Positions 36,195 through 45,740 are shown, counted from the stretch's first letter. The stretch is DNA of 64,000 nucleotides from Neotabrizicola shimadae (GCF_019623905.1 NZ_CP069370.1:3416001-3480000), one strand, 5' to 3'. A program made the numbers and translations. The notes: generated from the sequence alone by a model not told the origin.

Positions 36195-37276
36195 CAGGCC
36201 AGCAGCGCCGCGAGCCTTGGCTGCCGCCCTGCCAACCCCAGGGTCTCTGCCCAGGCCAGAAAGGCCGCGACGCGGCGTTGCAGCTTTTCGGCGTGGTTTT
36301 GCGCGATGTCCGACAGGCGGTGGTCCAGATAGGGATTGGCAAAGCGGTCCATCGTCTGATCGACATAGGCTGCGGCCGTTCCGTCCTCCGCGGCGGCAAA
36401 GACTGGCAGCACCTCGTCGCGATACAGCGCGGCCAGCTCGCTTCGCCATGCCGGGTCGGCCATTACCTCGCGCACAAGGGATATGTCGCTGCGGCCCGCC
36501 CAGCGGGCAACCATCCAGGTGTGACCAAGGTTCAGGATGTACAGCTTGCGCCGTTCGATCGGGCCCAGATCATCCACGATCTGGACCGCCGGATGCAGGA
36601 CGGGGGCAATCAGGCCGGGCCGAGCCTCGATGGCCCAAAGCGCATAGGGTTCTGCCAAGGCGCCTGCGGGTTCCAGAGGGGCGGAAACGATGCGGTCCAC
36701 AAGCGAGTTCGCAAAGATCACCTGGCCCGCCACCCAATCAGCGAAGGCCATGTCCAGCGGGCGTGACAGCTCCATCACCCGGTCGCGCAGCACCTCTCCG
36801 TTTCGGGCGACCAGCTCGGTCGGCATCACCTGCACGGGCGCTCCCCCGGCACGAAACCGGGCCAGAAGCAGGTGGGTCAGCTTGGCCGGATAGGACATGG
36901 CCTGGTCGAAAGCGGGCGCCGCGTCAGCCGGCTGAGGAACGAAGCCCTTCTCGGATGTGTTGGAAAGGATGATCCGCGCTTCTTCGGCCCCGATGCGACA
37001 GATCTCCGTCCAGTCCGTTGCCGAGTTCAGCGCGCGCACAACCGAGGTGACGCGCTGTTCGCGCGTGACCGGCTGGCCCCGCTCAAGCCCCTGGATGCGC
37101 ACCGCAAAGCCTTGCGGTCCTGCCAGCGCCGCAAGCCGCGACGACCGCCCCGCATCGCCCGACGACTGCACCACCGTGACCGGCCCCTGTGACGCCCGCC
37201 CCTCGGACAGGAACAGATCGGCATGGGCCTGAAGGAACCGGCTGGTTCCGAATTGCAGGATGGGTGTCTTTGGCAT
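36194..37276 (-). CDS. Polyol/uronate-type dehydrogenase (mannitol dehydrogenase family, short form)
   Basis: A 360-residue protein with the N-terminal Rossmann segment ILQFGTSRFLQAH and the family catalytic triad pattern Lys-x5-Asn-x2-His in KLYILNLGHTW. Members include mannitol dehydrogenase, fructuronate reductase (UxuB) and tagaturonate reductase (UxaB). At 360 residues it is shorter than those ~480-residue enzymes; the missing part is chiefly in the C-terminal helical region. It sits between a GntR regulator and the CUT2 operon on the same strand. Start at 37276 (MPKTPILQ) fits the domain boundary better than the upstream ATG. Confidence 0.82.
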   Translation of the reverse strand: MPKTPILQFGTSRFLQAHADLFLSEGRASQGPVTVVQSSGDAGRSSRLAALAGPQGFAVRIQGLERGQPVTREQRVTSVVRALNSATDWTEICRIGAEEARIILSNTSEKGFVPQPADAAPAFDQAMSYPAKLTHLLLARFRAGGAPVQVMPTELVARNGEVLRDRVMELSRPLDMAFADWVAGQVIFANSLVDRIVSAPLEPAGALAEPYALWAIEARPGLIAPVLHPAVQIVDDLGPIERRKLYILNLGHTWMVARWAGRSDISLVREVMADPAWRSELAALYRDEVLPVFAAAEDGTAAAYVDQTMDRFANPYLDHRLSDIAQNHAEKLQRRVAAFLAWAETLGLAGRQPRLAALLA

Positions 37277-37309
37277 GGCGGGCTCCCTCAAGTATGTCTT
37301 TTATGATTT

Positions 37310-37320
37310 CCGACAGTCGG
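37310..37320. promoter_or_regulatory. Short palindrome upstream of the polyol-type dehydrogenase
   Basis: CCGACAGTCGG, a perfect 5-base inverted repeat around a single A, 34 bases before the dehydrogenase start on the minus strand. It is short enough to be chance; a binding site for the adjacent GntR protein is possible. Confidence 0.25.
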
Positions 37321-37376
37321 TCAAGCTGGCGCGTCCGGGCCTTCGGCGAAGTCCGGCAACCCCCCTCGACAAGGCG

Positions 37377-38279
37377 TCAGCCGACGGCGTGGTCGCGCAG
37401 GGATTGCAGCAGGGTCACCTTCGAGGTTTTCAGGTGATCCTCGGTCGCGGCCAGAGCGGCCGCCCGGTCGCGCGCCTTCAGCGCCCAGATGATGCGCAGG
37501 TGCTCGCTGATGGCCGCGGCGTTCCGGTTGCGCTCCTCTGCCTTGTCCCACTGGAAATGATAGTGAAAGATCAGGGCGATGATCTTCCTGAACTCGGCGG
37601 CGAAGCGGTTCTTGACGGTGGCGCCGATGGTGGTGTGGAACGCCTCGTCCAGCAGTGAGAAGTCATGAAAACGTTCGTCGATCTCGGCCGCAAGGGCGTG
37701 GTGGCGGGCCTCCAGCGCGTCCAGTTCGGCCCAGATCGGATGATCGGATGGCAGGCCGGCGACATGGCCCACGGCATTCAGTTCCAGCACCAGCCGGAAA
37801 TCCGAAAGCTCCAGCGCAAAGTCCCTCGTGAAGCCAAGAAGCTTCCACCCGCCGCGGGCCCGGCGGCGAACCAGACCGAACCGGCTGAGCGATGCGAGGA
37901 ATTCCTGCAGGACATGCGGGCTGACGTTGAAGCGGCGCGACAGGTCGGCCACGTTCAGGGCCGTGCCGGGCGCCACATCGAACCGCAGCGTCCAGTCCAG
38001 GAACTGACGTTCCAGTTCGGAGGCGCTGACCTGGGTGGAAAGCGTGGCAAGCCGGTCGTCGGGGCGCGGGCGGCGGATCAACCGCTTTTCACGCCCGGCC
38101 CAAGTGATGATACCGGCAGATTGCAGGCGGGCCAGAACCGACCGCACCACTGTTCGGCTGACATCCAGGCGCTCGGACAGGGCGATTTCCGATGGCAAGG
38201 CGCTGTCCGGCTCCATCGTGACGACAATGTCCAGAAAGCGGTTGTACGCCTCGCGGAACCGCTCGTCCGTCCGTGCCAT
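37377..38279 (-). CDS. GntR-family regulator with two predicted winged helices
   Basis: A 300-residue protein, longer than usual FCD regulators (~230). The N-terminal winged helix spans about residues 4-68 (AYNRFLDIVVTMEPDSALPS, then SRTVVRSVLARL). A second winged-helix-like unit spans about residues 86-150 (FLDWTLRFDVAPGTALNVAD, then VSPHVLQEFLASLSRFGL). An FCD-type helical domain follows, with LLDEAFHTTIG and the late SEHLRIIWALKARD helix. Two DNA-binding units in one chain could read two sites at once. It heads the minus-strand series leading to the CUT2 operon and is the likely regulator of it. RBS AGAGGG precedes the ATG at 38279. Confidence 0.82.
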   Translation of the reverse strand: MARTDERFREAYNRFLDIVVTMEPDSALPSEIALSERLDVSRTVVRSVLARLQSAGIITWAGREKRLIRRPRPDDRLATLSTQVSASELERQFLDWTLRFDVAPGTALNVADLSRRFNVSPHVLQEFLASLSRFGLVRRRARGGWKLLGFTRDFALELSDFRLVLELNAVGHVAGLPSDHPIWAELDALEARHHALAAEIDERFHDFSLLDEAFHTTIGATVKNRFAAEFRKIIALIFHYHFQWDKAEERNRNAAAISEHLRIIWALKARDRAAALAATEDHLKTSKVTLLQSLRDHAVG

Positions 38280-38454
38280 GATTGCCCTCTGTCTCCCCTG
38301 GCGCCATACGACTGTTCTGGCGCCCGAAATGCAAGGCGGCCCCTTCAGTCAAACCGTTCCTCCAGCCCGGCAGGCCGAGGCGGTCATCGGCCTTGACCGG
38401 GACCACGTCTTTCCCGGCGCGTGCCGCCGAAACTCCGCGCCCCTTCCCGTGAAA

Positions 38455-38478
38455 ACCTTCCCCGCGGGGAAGATCCGG
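38455..38478. repeat. Dispersed palindrome, copy 5
   Basis: The 24-base unit ending ATCCGG, identical in orientation and sequence to copy 4 (29571-29594), in the 234-base gap between the GntR gene and the GNAT gene. Confidence 0.85.
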
Positions 38479-38513
38479 TCGGAAGATCGGGTCTGCCAGG
38501 GCACTGGCCCGGA

Positions 38514-39224
38514 TCAGGCCGAAAGCAGATAGACGCGGGACCTGCGGTCGAAATCCACGATCCGGTGGCCGGCGCCGAAAGCAGCGCGGATGGCATCGCG
38601 CAATTCAAGGCGCAGCGCGGCGGCGGCGGCCATGTCGGTCGCCGCAAGATGGCCGATATCCTCGGGCAAAACCACCGGCAGCGGGATGCCACCCGGCACC
38701 GGCAATGCCTGCCGCTCGGCCAGCGCGGCAACGCGGGGCGCGGCCAACGTCCAATCCACCAGCAGCCGGTCAGAGGCGAGACCCTGGTTGATGCCTGCCA
38801 TCTCGCCGTAATAATCTTCCAGATACTCCACCGCCTCGGCGCCCAGGCGGTGGATGTTCAGCGTTGCATTGACATGTCGCAGAGGGTCGAAGGTCCAGCG
38901 CACATGGCCGATGCCCCGCGCAAGGCACCAGTCGCGCTGGTAATGCTTCAGCCGCACCCCAAGGCTCAGGCCGCGCGCTTCGGCTCGCACCGCCAGCCGG
39001 TGCGAATGCTGCACCTGCGGGTCGCGGGTCGGAAAGCCGAAGACATAGCCGACAAGCCGCCCTTCGACAAAGGCACCGCCCACCAACCCGCCCTCGGCCT
39101 GCACGACCATCATCAGGTCGGCGGGGTCGGGCTGGTCGCCCTCGCCCCAGACCGCCCGTTGCAGCGCCTCGGCCTCGCGGAACTCGGCCATGCCGGAAAG
39201 GTCGCGGAAGGTGACGTCGGTCAT
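38514..39224 (-). CDS. GNAT-family acyltransferase-like protein, COG3375-type
   Basis: A 236-residue protein with a GNAT-like N-terminal half: the acyl-CoA loop region around VRAEARGLSLGVRLK and the strand LVGYVFGFP. The segment RWTFDPLRHVNATLNIHRLG is distinctive of the group often encoded beside N-succinylamino-acid racemases. Its start overlaps the racemase-like gene stop as ATGA, so they are made together. The expected role is transfer of a succinyl or other acyl group from CoA onto an amino acid before racemisation. That role is from family context, not shown by sequence. Confidence 0.8.
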   Translation of the reverse strand: MTDVTFRDLSGMAEFREAEALQRAVWGEGDQPDPADLMMVVQAEGGLVGGAFVEGRLVGYVFGFPTRDPQVQHSHRLAVRAEARGLSLGVRLKHYQRDWCLARGIGHVRWTFDPLRHVNATLNIHRLGAEAVEYLEDYYGEMAGINQGLASDRLLVDWTLAAPRVAALAERQALPVPGGIPLPVVLPEDIGHLAATDMAAAAALRLELRDAIRAAFGAGHRIVDFDRRSRVYLLSA

Positions 39225-40354
39225 GCGTGGAAGTCCTGGTGCGACAGGGTTGCCGTCTTCAGGTAGTCCAGATCCAGCGTCACGCCAATGCCCGGACCCT
39301 GCGGCACCGGCATCCGGCCGTTCTCGCATTCCAGCCTTTGTTCAATGATATCGCGGGTGAAGTACCGGCTGGCCGACGAGGTGTCTCCCGGCTTGGTGAA
39401 GTTCGGAAGGGTCGACAGGTGAATGTTATGCGCGCGGCCGATTCCCGATTCCAGCATCCCGCCGCACCAGACCGGCACCTGGAACGCCTGGCACAGGTCA
39501 TGGATCTGCCGCGCGGCAGAGTGGCCGCCCGACCGGCCGACCTTGATGTTGATGACCCGCGCCGCATCGGATTGCAGCGCCTTGCGCGCGTGTTCCACGG
39601 TGCGGATGCATTCGTCCAGGCAGATCGCGGTACGGATGCGGCCCTGCAGCGTGGCATGGTCATGGATGTCGTCCCAGGCCAGCGGCTGTTCGATGTAGTC
39701 GAGGTCGAAATCATCCATCCGGCGGATCAGGTCGCTGTCGGCCAGGGTGTAGCAGCAGTTGGCATCCACCGTCAGATGCGCACCGGGGAACGCCCCCCGC
39801 ACCGCCCGCAGCAAGTCAAGGTCATGGCCCGGCTTCACCTTCAGCTTGATGCGCTTGTAGCCCTGGTCCAGATGCGCGGCGACGCGGTCCAGGGTGCTGT
39901 CGATCGGGCCGATGCCCAGCGACACGCCCACGTCGATCGCATCGCCTTCGCCCCCCAGCACGGTTTGCAGGGGCAGGTCCAGTGACTTGGCCCACAGATC
40001 CCAGAAGGCCATCTCCACCGTGGCCTTGGCCATGTGGTTGGCCCGCCAGGGCGCCAGTCTCCGCGCCAGATGGTCGGGGTGGGCGAAGCTTTGCCCCAGA
40101 ACCTGCGGCAGAAGCACCTTTTCCAACAGGTCCATCGCCCCCGCGACGGTTTCTTCCAGATAGTCGGGCAGCGGGTCCATCACGCCTTCGGCATGGCCCT
40201 CGATCCCGTCGGCCCGCAGGGTCAGGAGAGGAAAGACCTTCTCGGTCAACGTGCCGGTGGCAATGGTGAAGGGCGTCACCAGCGGCAGACGGACGAGCCG
40301 CAGGGTCGCGCCGTCGATGCGCAGGGGCGACCGCGTTGCGGAAGAAGGCGGCAT
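39221..40354 (-). CDS. Enolase-superfamily N-succinylamino-acid racemase/OSBS-like enzyme
   Basis: A 377-residue enolase-superfamily protein of the MenC/NSAR group. The catalytic pair K172-x-K174 (KLKVK), metal ligands D197 (VDANC), E222 (IEQPL) and D247 (CLDE), and the second-side base K271 (INIKVGRSGG) are all present, with the 25/25/25/24-residue spacing typical of the group. WCGGMLESGIGRA lies further on. o-Succinylbenzoate synthase is a possible alternative activity, but there are no menaquinone genes here, and the coupled GNAT partner supports racemisation of N-acyl amino acids. RBS AGGGAG precedes the ATG at 40354. It is divergent from an RpiR regulator. Confidence 0.88.
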   Translation of the reverse strand: MPPSSATRSPLRIDGATLRLVRLPLVTPFTIATGTLTEKVFPLLTLRADGIEGHAEGVMDPLPDYLEETVAGAMDLLEKVLLPQVLGQSFAHPDHLARRLAPWRANHMAKATVEMAFWDLWAKSLDLPLQTVLGGEGDAIDVGVSLGIGPIDSTLDRVAAHLDQGYKRIKLKVKPGHDLDLLRAVRGAFPGAHLTVDANCCYTLADSDLIRRMDDFDLDYIEQPLAWDDIHDHATLQGRIRTAICLDECIRTVEHARKALQSDAARVINIKVGRSGGHSAARQIHDLCQAFQVPVWCGGMLESGIGRAHNIHLSTLPNFTKPGDTSSASRYFTRDIIEQRLECENGRMPVPQGPGIGVTLDLDYLKTATLSHQDFHA

Positions 40355-40453
40355 GACGGACTCCCTTTCGATGCGAGACACAAATCAGTTTACTTGCAAT
40401 GTTGACCGAATGAAAGATTCCTGACAGCCTTCTTGCAAAGCAGGGGGCAAGCC

Positions 40454-41383
40454 GTGACCAGCGAAGCGCCGGAAGCCGAAGTCAGGGACGCCGAGGCCGC
40501 GCCCGCCGGCGACCTGCGCCAGCGCCTGACGACAGCCGCAGAAACGGGCACGCCGGGCGAGCGCGCCCTGGCGCATTACCTGCTGGCCAACCTGTCTTCG
40601 CTGCCGTTCGAGACGGCGGCCTCGGTCGCAGCCAAGGTGGGGGTTTCCGAGGCCTCGGTCGGCCGGTTTTGCCGGTCAATCGGCTATCGCCACCTGAAGG
40701 ATCTGAAATCCAGCCTGCAGGTCGATCTGGGCGAGAAGGCCTGGCTGATCGGCGACCGGCTGAAGGACTTTCACCGCCGCAGCCAGGCCGGAGGAGCCGA
40801 ACTGTCACAGGCGCTGGAGCGCGAGATCGCCGCGCTGGTCACCGTCTATGAACTGGCCGCCTCGCCCGCCTTTGACGCCGCGGTCAAACGGCTGGCGCAC
40901 CGGCGTGCCGTCTGGGTGGCCGGCTTCCAGACCGAGCGCGGCCATGCGGCGGAACTGGTGCACAACCTGCAATACCTGCGCGGCGGCGTGCATCTGGCCG
41001 ATGCCTCGGGCGGGCATTTCGCCGAAGTGCTCTTGTCCGAGCCGGAGGAGACGACGCTGGTCCTGGTGGACGGCCGCCGGTATTCGCGCCTGACACGCGA
41101 CCTGGCGATTGCCGCGCGCGACGAGGGAATCCCGGTGACCCTGGTCACCGATCCCTATTGCGACTGGGCGCCGGGCGTCGTGACCGAACTGTTCCCGGTG
41201 CCGACCGACCTGAACCATTTCTGGGACACGACATCGGCCATGTCGTCGCTGATCGGGCTGATGGTGAACGGTGTCTTCCGCGAACTGGGCGCCGCAGTCG
41301 AGGACCGCATGGCCCGCGTCTCGGCGCTTTATGGCGACTTTATCGGACATACCGTCCCGGGGCGAAACCCGGGCAGGACCTGA
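40454..41383 (+). CDS. RpiR/MurR-family regulator
   Basis: A 309-residue protein with an N-terminal RpiR helix-turn-helix (AASVAAKVGVSEASVGRFCR, about residues 63-82) and a SIS domain covering about 130-270, where a sugar-phosphate or amino-sugar-like effector normally binds. I take the GTG at 40454 as the start: AGGGGG lies 6-7 bases upstream, whereas the in-frame TTG at 40433 has no such site. The divergent gap with the racemase-like gene holds two CTTGCAA repeats (40393-40399 and 40432-40438). The regulator precedes the dipeptide-type importer by 27 bases and so probably controls both directions. Confidence 0.87.
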   Translation: MTSEAPEAEVRDAEAAPAGDLRQRLTTAAETGTPGERALAHYLLANLSSLPFETAASVAAKVGVSEASVGRFCRSIGYRHLKDLKSSLQVDLGEKAWLIGDRLKDFHRRSQAGGAELSQALEREIAALVTVYELAASPAFDAAVKRLAHRRAVWVAGFQTERGHAAELVHNLQYLRGGVHLADASGGHFAEVLLSEPEETTLVLVDGRRYSRLTRDLAIAARDEGIPVTLVTDPYCDWAPGVVTELFPVPTDLNHFWDTTSAMSSLIGLMVNGVFRELGAAVEDRMARVSALYGDFIGHTVPGRNPGRT

Positions 41384-41410
41384 CCCAACGGATCAACAGA
41401 GAGGACCGAC

Positions 41411-42994
41411 ATGACCTTCCCCTTCCGCCATACCCTGCTTTCGGCCTCGGTCAGCCTTGCCGCCCTGATGGCGGCGGGGGCTGTGGCCGCTCAGGAAGCC
41501 GTCTTCGTGATGTCCACCAACGAGGTGGGCGCGCCGACCTACAACCCGATCAAGGCGACGATGCTGAACACCGCCACCGGGCTGATCTTCGACCGGCTGG
41601 TCAGCCAGTCGGCCGACCTGTCCTATCACCCCTGGCTGGCGGAAAGCTGGGAAGAGGCGCCGGACGGCATGTCCTGGACCTTCCACCTGAAGCCGGGCGT
41701 CACGTTCCACAACGGCGAGCCCTTCAATGCCGAGGCGGTAAAGGGCTGGCTTGACCTGTTCAAGACCACCGAGGGCGAGAACACCTACATGGCCGAGGCC
41801 ATCGCCTCGGTCGAGGTGGTGGACGAGAACACCGTGAAGTTCGTGATGGCGCGGCCCGAGCCGAACCTGCTGTACAACCTGTCCTCGACCTTCATGGGTG
41901 TGGTCGAGCCCAAGTCCTTTGCCGCGCTTGGCGACAACTATGGCGTGACCGAGGTCTATGGCACCGGGCCGTTCAAGCTGGAAAGCTTCACGGTGGGGCA
42001 GGAAACCGTGCTGGTGCGCAACGACGATTACACCTGGGGCCCGGCGCCGGCGGCGAACCACGGCCCGGCCAAGGTGGAGCGGCTGACCTTCCGCGAGATC
42101 CCCGAGGATTCCACGGCCTTTCTGGAACTGAAGACCGGCGGCGTGGACTTCCTGCTTTCGGTGCCGGCCGACCTGATGGGCGAGGTCCAGAAGGAAGCGA
42201 ACCTCGCGGTGCTGACCATGGCCGGGCAGGATGTCTGGTACATGCCGATCAACGTGACCAAGGCGCCCTTCGACGACATCCGCGTGCGCGAAGCGGCGGC
42301 GAAGGCGATCAACCAGGATGAAATCCTGGCCTCGGTCTTTGGCGGCGTGGGCGCGGTCGCCGATACCTTCCTGATTTCGGCCCTGCCGGAAAGCCAGGTC
42401 TCGGACGGCGCGAAGATCAAGTACGACCCGGCGCGGTCGAACGCGCTGCTGGACGAGGCGGGCTGGGTCATGGGCGCCGACGGCATCCGCACCAAGGACG
42501 GTCAGCCGTTGAAGGTCAGCCTGTGGACGCAGAGCGATTCCATCTTCCGGCGCCTGACGGAAGTGGTGCAGGCCGAGCTGAAGGCGGTGGGCTTCGACGC
42601 CGAGATCACCACCTTCGACAGCTCGATGATCCGCGACCAGTACAAGACCGGCGAACAGCAGCTGGCGGTGCGGTCCTACAACTGGGACAACGCCGACATC
42701 GTGGACTGGTTCTTCGGCGGCGACCGGCTGGGCTATCCGAACGTGTCGATGTTCAACGACCCCAAGGCCGAAGAGCTGCGCACGGTCGCCATGACCGGAT
42801 CGAAGAACATGGACGAGCGGGTGAAGAACTTCACCGCCTACCATGAATATGTCCTGACCCAGTTCCCGATGGCGCCGATCTACCAGCCGGTACAGGCCTT
42901 TGCCTACAACACCGACCGTATCGCACTGCCGGAAAAAATCGACGCGCCCTCGTTCGGCGCGGCGGCCTTCCTGGACCTTGAAGTGAAGGAATGA
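41411..42994 (+). CDS. Peptide/nickel-type ABC transporter substrate-binding protein (DppA-like)
   Basis: A 527-residue SBP family 5 protein. A signal peptide (HTLLSASVSLAALMAAGAVA) ends near VAAQEA. Family motifs are LAESWEEAPDGMSWTFHLKP and VTFHNGEPFNAEAVK near residues 75-115. It binds a dipeptide, oligopeptide or comparable ligand. It is the first gene of a complete five-gene importer ending at 46684, under the RpiR-type regulator. Confidence 0.93.
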   Translation: MTFPFRHTLLSASVSLAALMAAGAVAAQEAVFVMSTNEVGAPTYNPIKATMLNTATGLIFDRLVSQSADLSYHPWLAESWEEAPDGMSWTFHLKPGVTFHNGEPFNAEAVKGWLDLFKTTEGENTYMAEAIASVEVVDENTVKFVMARPEPNLLYNLSSTFMGVVEPKSFAALGDNYGVTEVYGTGPFKLESFTVGQETVLVRNDDYTWGPAPAANHGPAKVERLTFREIPEDSTAFLELKTGGVDFLLSVPADLMGEVQKEANLAVLTMAGQDVWYMPINVTKAPFDDIRVREAAAKAINQDEILASVFGGVGAVADTFLISALPESQVSDGAKIKYDPARSNALLDEAGWVMGADGIRTKDGQPLKVSLWTQSDSIFRRLTEVVQAELKAVGFDAEITTFDSSMIRDQYKTGEQQLAVRSYNWDNADIVDWFFGGDRLGYPNVSMFNDPKAEELRTVAMTGSKNMDERVKNFTAYHEYVLTQFPMAPIYQPVQAFAYNTDRIALPEKIDAPSFGAAAFLDLEVKE

Positions 42995-43018
42995 CCTGAG
43001 CGGCTTGGGGCCACCGGC

Positions 43019-43945
43019 ATGATCTCATATCTCGTCAGGCGAGTGCTGATGCTCGTGCCGGTGTTCCTGGCCGTTTCGGTGGTGATCTTCTCGATCCTGC
43101 ATTTCATCCCCGGCGATCCGGTGGACAACCTGTTGAAGGTCGGCTCTTCGCCTGAGGCGCGCGCGCAGATCGAGGCGCGCTATGGGCTGGACCGGCCCCT
43201 GCCGGTGCAATACGGCATCTGGCTGGGCAAGGTGCTGCAGGGCGACCTGGGCACCGCCATCGTGGCACGGCGGCCAGTGGCCGACCTGATCGCGCAGGCC
43301 CTGCCCCATTCGCTGCAACTGGGCGGATTCGCCCTGTTGTTCTCGACCCTCGTGGGCGTGACGCTTGGCATCGTGGCCGCGCTGAACCGCGACGGCTGGG
43401 CCGACCGCGCCATCATGGGCGGGGTGCTTCTGGGATCGACCATGCCCAGCTTCTGGCTGGGGCTGATCCTGATGCTGATCTTTTCGGTCTGGCTGGGCTG
43501 GTTTCCGGTTTCAGGCGCGCGGGGCTGGTCGTCGCTGGTGCTGCCGGTCCTGACCATCGGCCTGGGCGGCACGGCGCTGGTGGCCCGCATCACGCGGGTG
43601 TCCATGATCGAGGCGGCAGGCCGCGATTTCGTGACGCTTCTGCACGCCAAGGGCCTGTCGCCGCTGCGCATCCAGCTTCGCCACGTTCTGCGCCACGCGC
43701 TGATCCCGGTCGTCACCATCCTGGCGCTGCGCATCGGCTGGATCCTGGGCGGGGCGGTGACGGTTGAGGTGGTCTTTGCCCGGCCGGGGCTGGGCACGCT
43801 TCTGATCAAGTCGTTAAGCCAGCATGACTATCCGGTGGTGCAGGCCTGCCTTCTGATGCTGGCCATGGCGGTCATGCTGGGCACGCTCTTGGGCGATATC
43901 CTTCAGGCCGCGATGGACCCGCGCGTAAGGGCATCGCTGGCATGA
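43019..43945 (+). CDS. Dipeptide-type ABC transporter permease (DppB-like)
   Basis: A 308-residue permease with six transmembrane segments. The DppB N-terminus YLVRRVLMLVPVFLAVSVVI and the FIPGDPVDNLL loop are typical, as is the EAA-type loop EAAGRDFVTLLHAKGLSPLR (about residues 197-216). It follows the binding protein by 24 bases and overlaps the next permease start as ATGA. Confidence 0.93.
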   Translation: MISYLVRRVLMLVPVFLAVSVVIFSILHFIPGDPVDNLLKVGSSPEARAQIEARYGLDRPLPVQYGIWLGKVLQGDLGTAIVARRPVADLIAQALPHSLQLGGFALLFSTLVGVTLGIVAALNRDGWADRAIMGGVLLGSTMPSFWLGLILMLIFSVWLGWFPVSGARGWSSLVLPVLTIGLGGTALVARITRVSMIEAAGRDFVTLLHAKGLSPLRIQLRHVLRHALIPVVTILALRIGWILGGAVTVEVVFARPGLGTLLIKSLSQHDYPVVQACLLMLAMAVMLGTLLGDILQAAMDPRVRASLA

Positions 43946-44784
43946 TCGCCGCACCGATCCGCGCATTGCGCCGCCCCGTTGGCGGGCTGGCAGGGGGCTG
44001 GCTGATCCTGGTGATCGCCGCCGCGATCTTCGCGCCGCTGCTGACGCCCTATGCCTATGACGTGCAGGCGCTGAAGGACGCCTACCAACCGCCCTCATCC
44101 GCGCATTGGCTGGGCACGGACGAGTTCGGGCGCGACCTCTTGACCCGCCTGATCTATGGCGCGCGCACCTCGCTTTCGGTCAGCGCCACGGCCATCGGCC
44201 TGTCGGTGATCTCTGGCATGGTGCTTGGGGCGGCGGCGGCCTGGTTCGGCGGATGGCTCGACCGGGCGGTGACCATGGTGGTGGACCTGACCTGGTCCTT
44301 CCCGGAAATCCTGATCGCGCTGATCCTGGTGGCGATCATCGGTCCCGGCACCACAGGCACCATGATCGCCATCGCCGTGGCCTACCTTGCGCAATTCACC
44401 CGTCTGACGCGGGCGCAGATCATGACGCTGCGCGGAGAGACCTTCATCGAGGCGGCACGCAGCCTGGGGGCCAGCGACGGGCACATCCTTTTTCGCCATC
44501 TCTTGCCCAATGCGCTGGCGCCGGTTCTCGTCTCGGCAATGCTCGCCACGGGCGACGCGATCATCCTTGAAGCCACGCTCGGCTTCTTTGGCCTGGGCGC
44601 GCAGCCGCCGGTGCCCAGCTGGGGCGGCATGATGTCGGCCGGGTCGGCCCTGGCCTTCAAGGCACCCTGGATCATCATCTTCCCCGGCCTGACCGTGGCG
44701 ATTACCGTGGTGGCGATCAACCTGTACGGCGATGCGCTGATCGCGGAACTGGACATCCGGTCCAAGCTGCGGAGGGCCGTATGA
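43942..44784 (+). CDS. Dipeptide-type ABC transporter permease (DppC-like)
   Basis: A 280-residue second permease. The DppC marks are WLGTDEFGRDLLTRLIYGAR (about residues 55-74) and the EAA loop EAARSLGASDGHILFRHLLP. It overlaps both neighbours by four bases, so permeases and first ATPase are translationally linked. Confidence 0.93.
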   Translation: MIAAPIRALRRPVGGLAGGWLILVIAAAIFAPLLTPYAYDVQALKDAYQPPSSAHWLGTDEFGRDLLTRLIYGARTSLSVSATAIGLSVISGMVLGAAAAWFGGWLDRAVTMVVDLTWSFPEILIALILVAIIGPGTTGTMIAIAVAYLAQFTRLTRAQIMTLRGETFIEAARSLGASDGHILFRHLLPNALAPVLVSAMLATGDAIILEATLGFFGLGAQPPVPSWGGMMSAGSALAFKAPWIIIFPGLTVAITVVAINLYGDALIAELDIRSKLRRAV

Positions 44785-45740
44785 GCGCGCTGTTGCAGAT
44801 GGATGAGGTGAGCGTGGCCATCGGCACCGCGGCCCTCCTGGACCGGATCAGCCTGACGGTGGAACGCGGGCAAATCCTGGGGCTGGTGGGCGAAAGCGGG
44901 TCGGGCAAGTCGCTGACCGCGATGGCGGCGATGGGGCTGCTGCCGCTGATCGGCGGGCGCGTCACAGGCGGGGCGGTCCGGTTTGACGGGCAGGACATGG
45001 CGGCGATGACCGAGGCGCAGCGCCGGGGCCTGCGCGGTGGTCGCATCGGCTTTGTCACGCAGAACCCGATGACGGCGCTGGACCCGGTGCAGCGCATCGG
45101 CGCGCAGGTGGATATCGTCAGCCGCCTGCATCTGGGCCTGTCCAGGGCGGCGGCGCGCGCCCGCACGCTGGACCTGCTGACGCAGTTGCGCATCCCCGAG
45201 GCGGCGGCGGTGGCGGAAGCCTGGCCGCACCAGCTTTCAGGCGGCATGAAGCAGCGCATCGTCATTGCCATGGCGCTGGCGGGCGAGCCCGACCTGATCG
45301 TCGCCGACGAGCCGACCACGGCGCTGGACGTGACGGTACAGGCGCAGATCATCCAGATCCTCGGCAGCCTGGTGCGCGACCGGGGGCTGGCGCTGTTGCT
45401 CATCACGCATGACATGGGCGTGGTGGCGCAGGTCTGCGACCGGGTGGCGGTGCTTTATGCCGGGCGCATGGCAGAGGAAGGGCCGGTCGGGCCGATCTTC
45501 GCCGCGCCTGCGCATCCCTATACCGCGGCGCTGATCGGCTGCATCCCGCAAGAGGGCATGGCGAAGGGCACGCTGCGCGGGATTGCCGGGGCGGTGCCCT
45601 CGGCCGCGGCCTTCCCGCCGGGTTGCCGATTCCATCCACGCTGTCCGCGCGCCACGGCGGACTGCGCAGGCAACGTGCCCGTTCTCACGGCGCACGGCGC
45701 GGGCCGGGTCGCCTGCCATCACGCGGGGGGCGCGGCATGA
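44781..45740 (+). CDS. Dipeptide-type ABC transporter ATPase (DppD-like)
   Basis: A 319-residue ATPase with Walker A GESGSGKS (about residues 38-45), signature LSGGMKQR, Walker B DLIVADEPTTALDV and switch His in THDMG. The C-terminal oligopeptide-transporter extension has the cysteine cluster CRFHPRCPRATADC, which in some family members binds an iron-sulfur cluster. It overlaps the second ATPase start by four bases. Confidence 0.93.
   Translation: MSALLQMDEVSVAIGTAALLDRISLTVERGQILGLVGESGSGKSLTAMAAMGLLPLIGGRVTGGAVRFDGQDMAAMTEAQRRGLRGGRIGFVTQNPMTALDPVQRIGAQVDIVSRLHLGLSRAAARARTLDLLTQLRIPEAAAVAEAWPHQLSGGMKQRIVIAMALAGEPDLIVADEPTTALDVTVQAQIIQILGSLVRDRGLALLLITHDMGVVAQVCDRVAVLYAGRMAEEGPVGPIFAAPAHPYTAALIGCIPQEGMAKGTLRGIAGAVPSAAAFPPGCRFHPRCPRATADCAGNVPVLTAHGAGRVACHHAGGAA

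Noticed and set aside
39221-40354. Reading the enolase-family gene as menaquinone-pathway o-succinylbenzoate synthase
   Set aside because: No other menaquinone genes are present, and the coupled GNAT partner and peptide importer favour an amino-acid role. The activity cannot be excluded from sequence.
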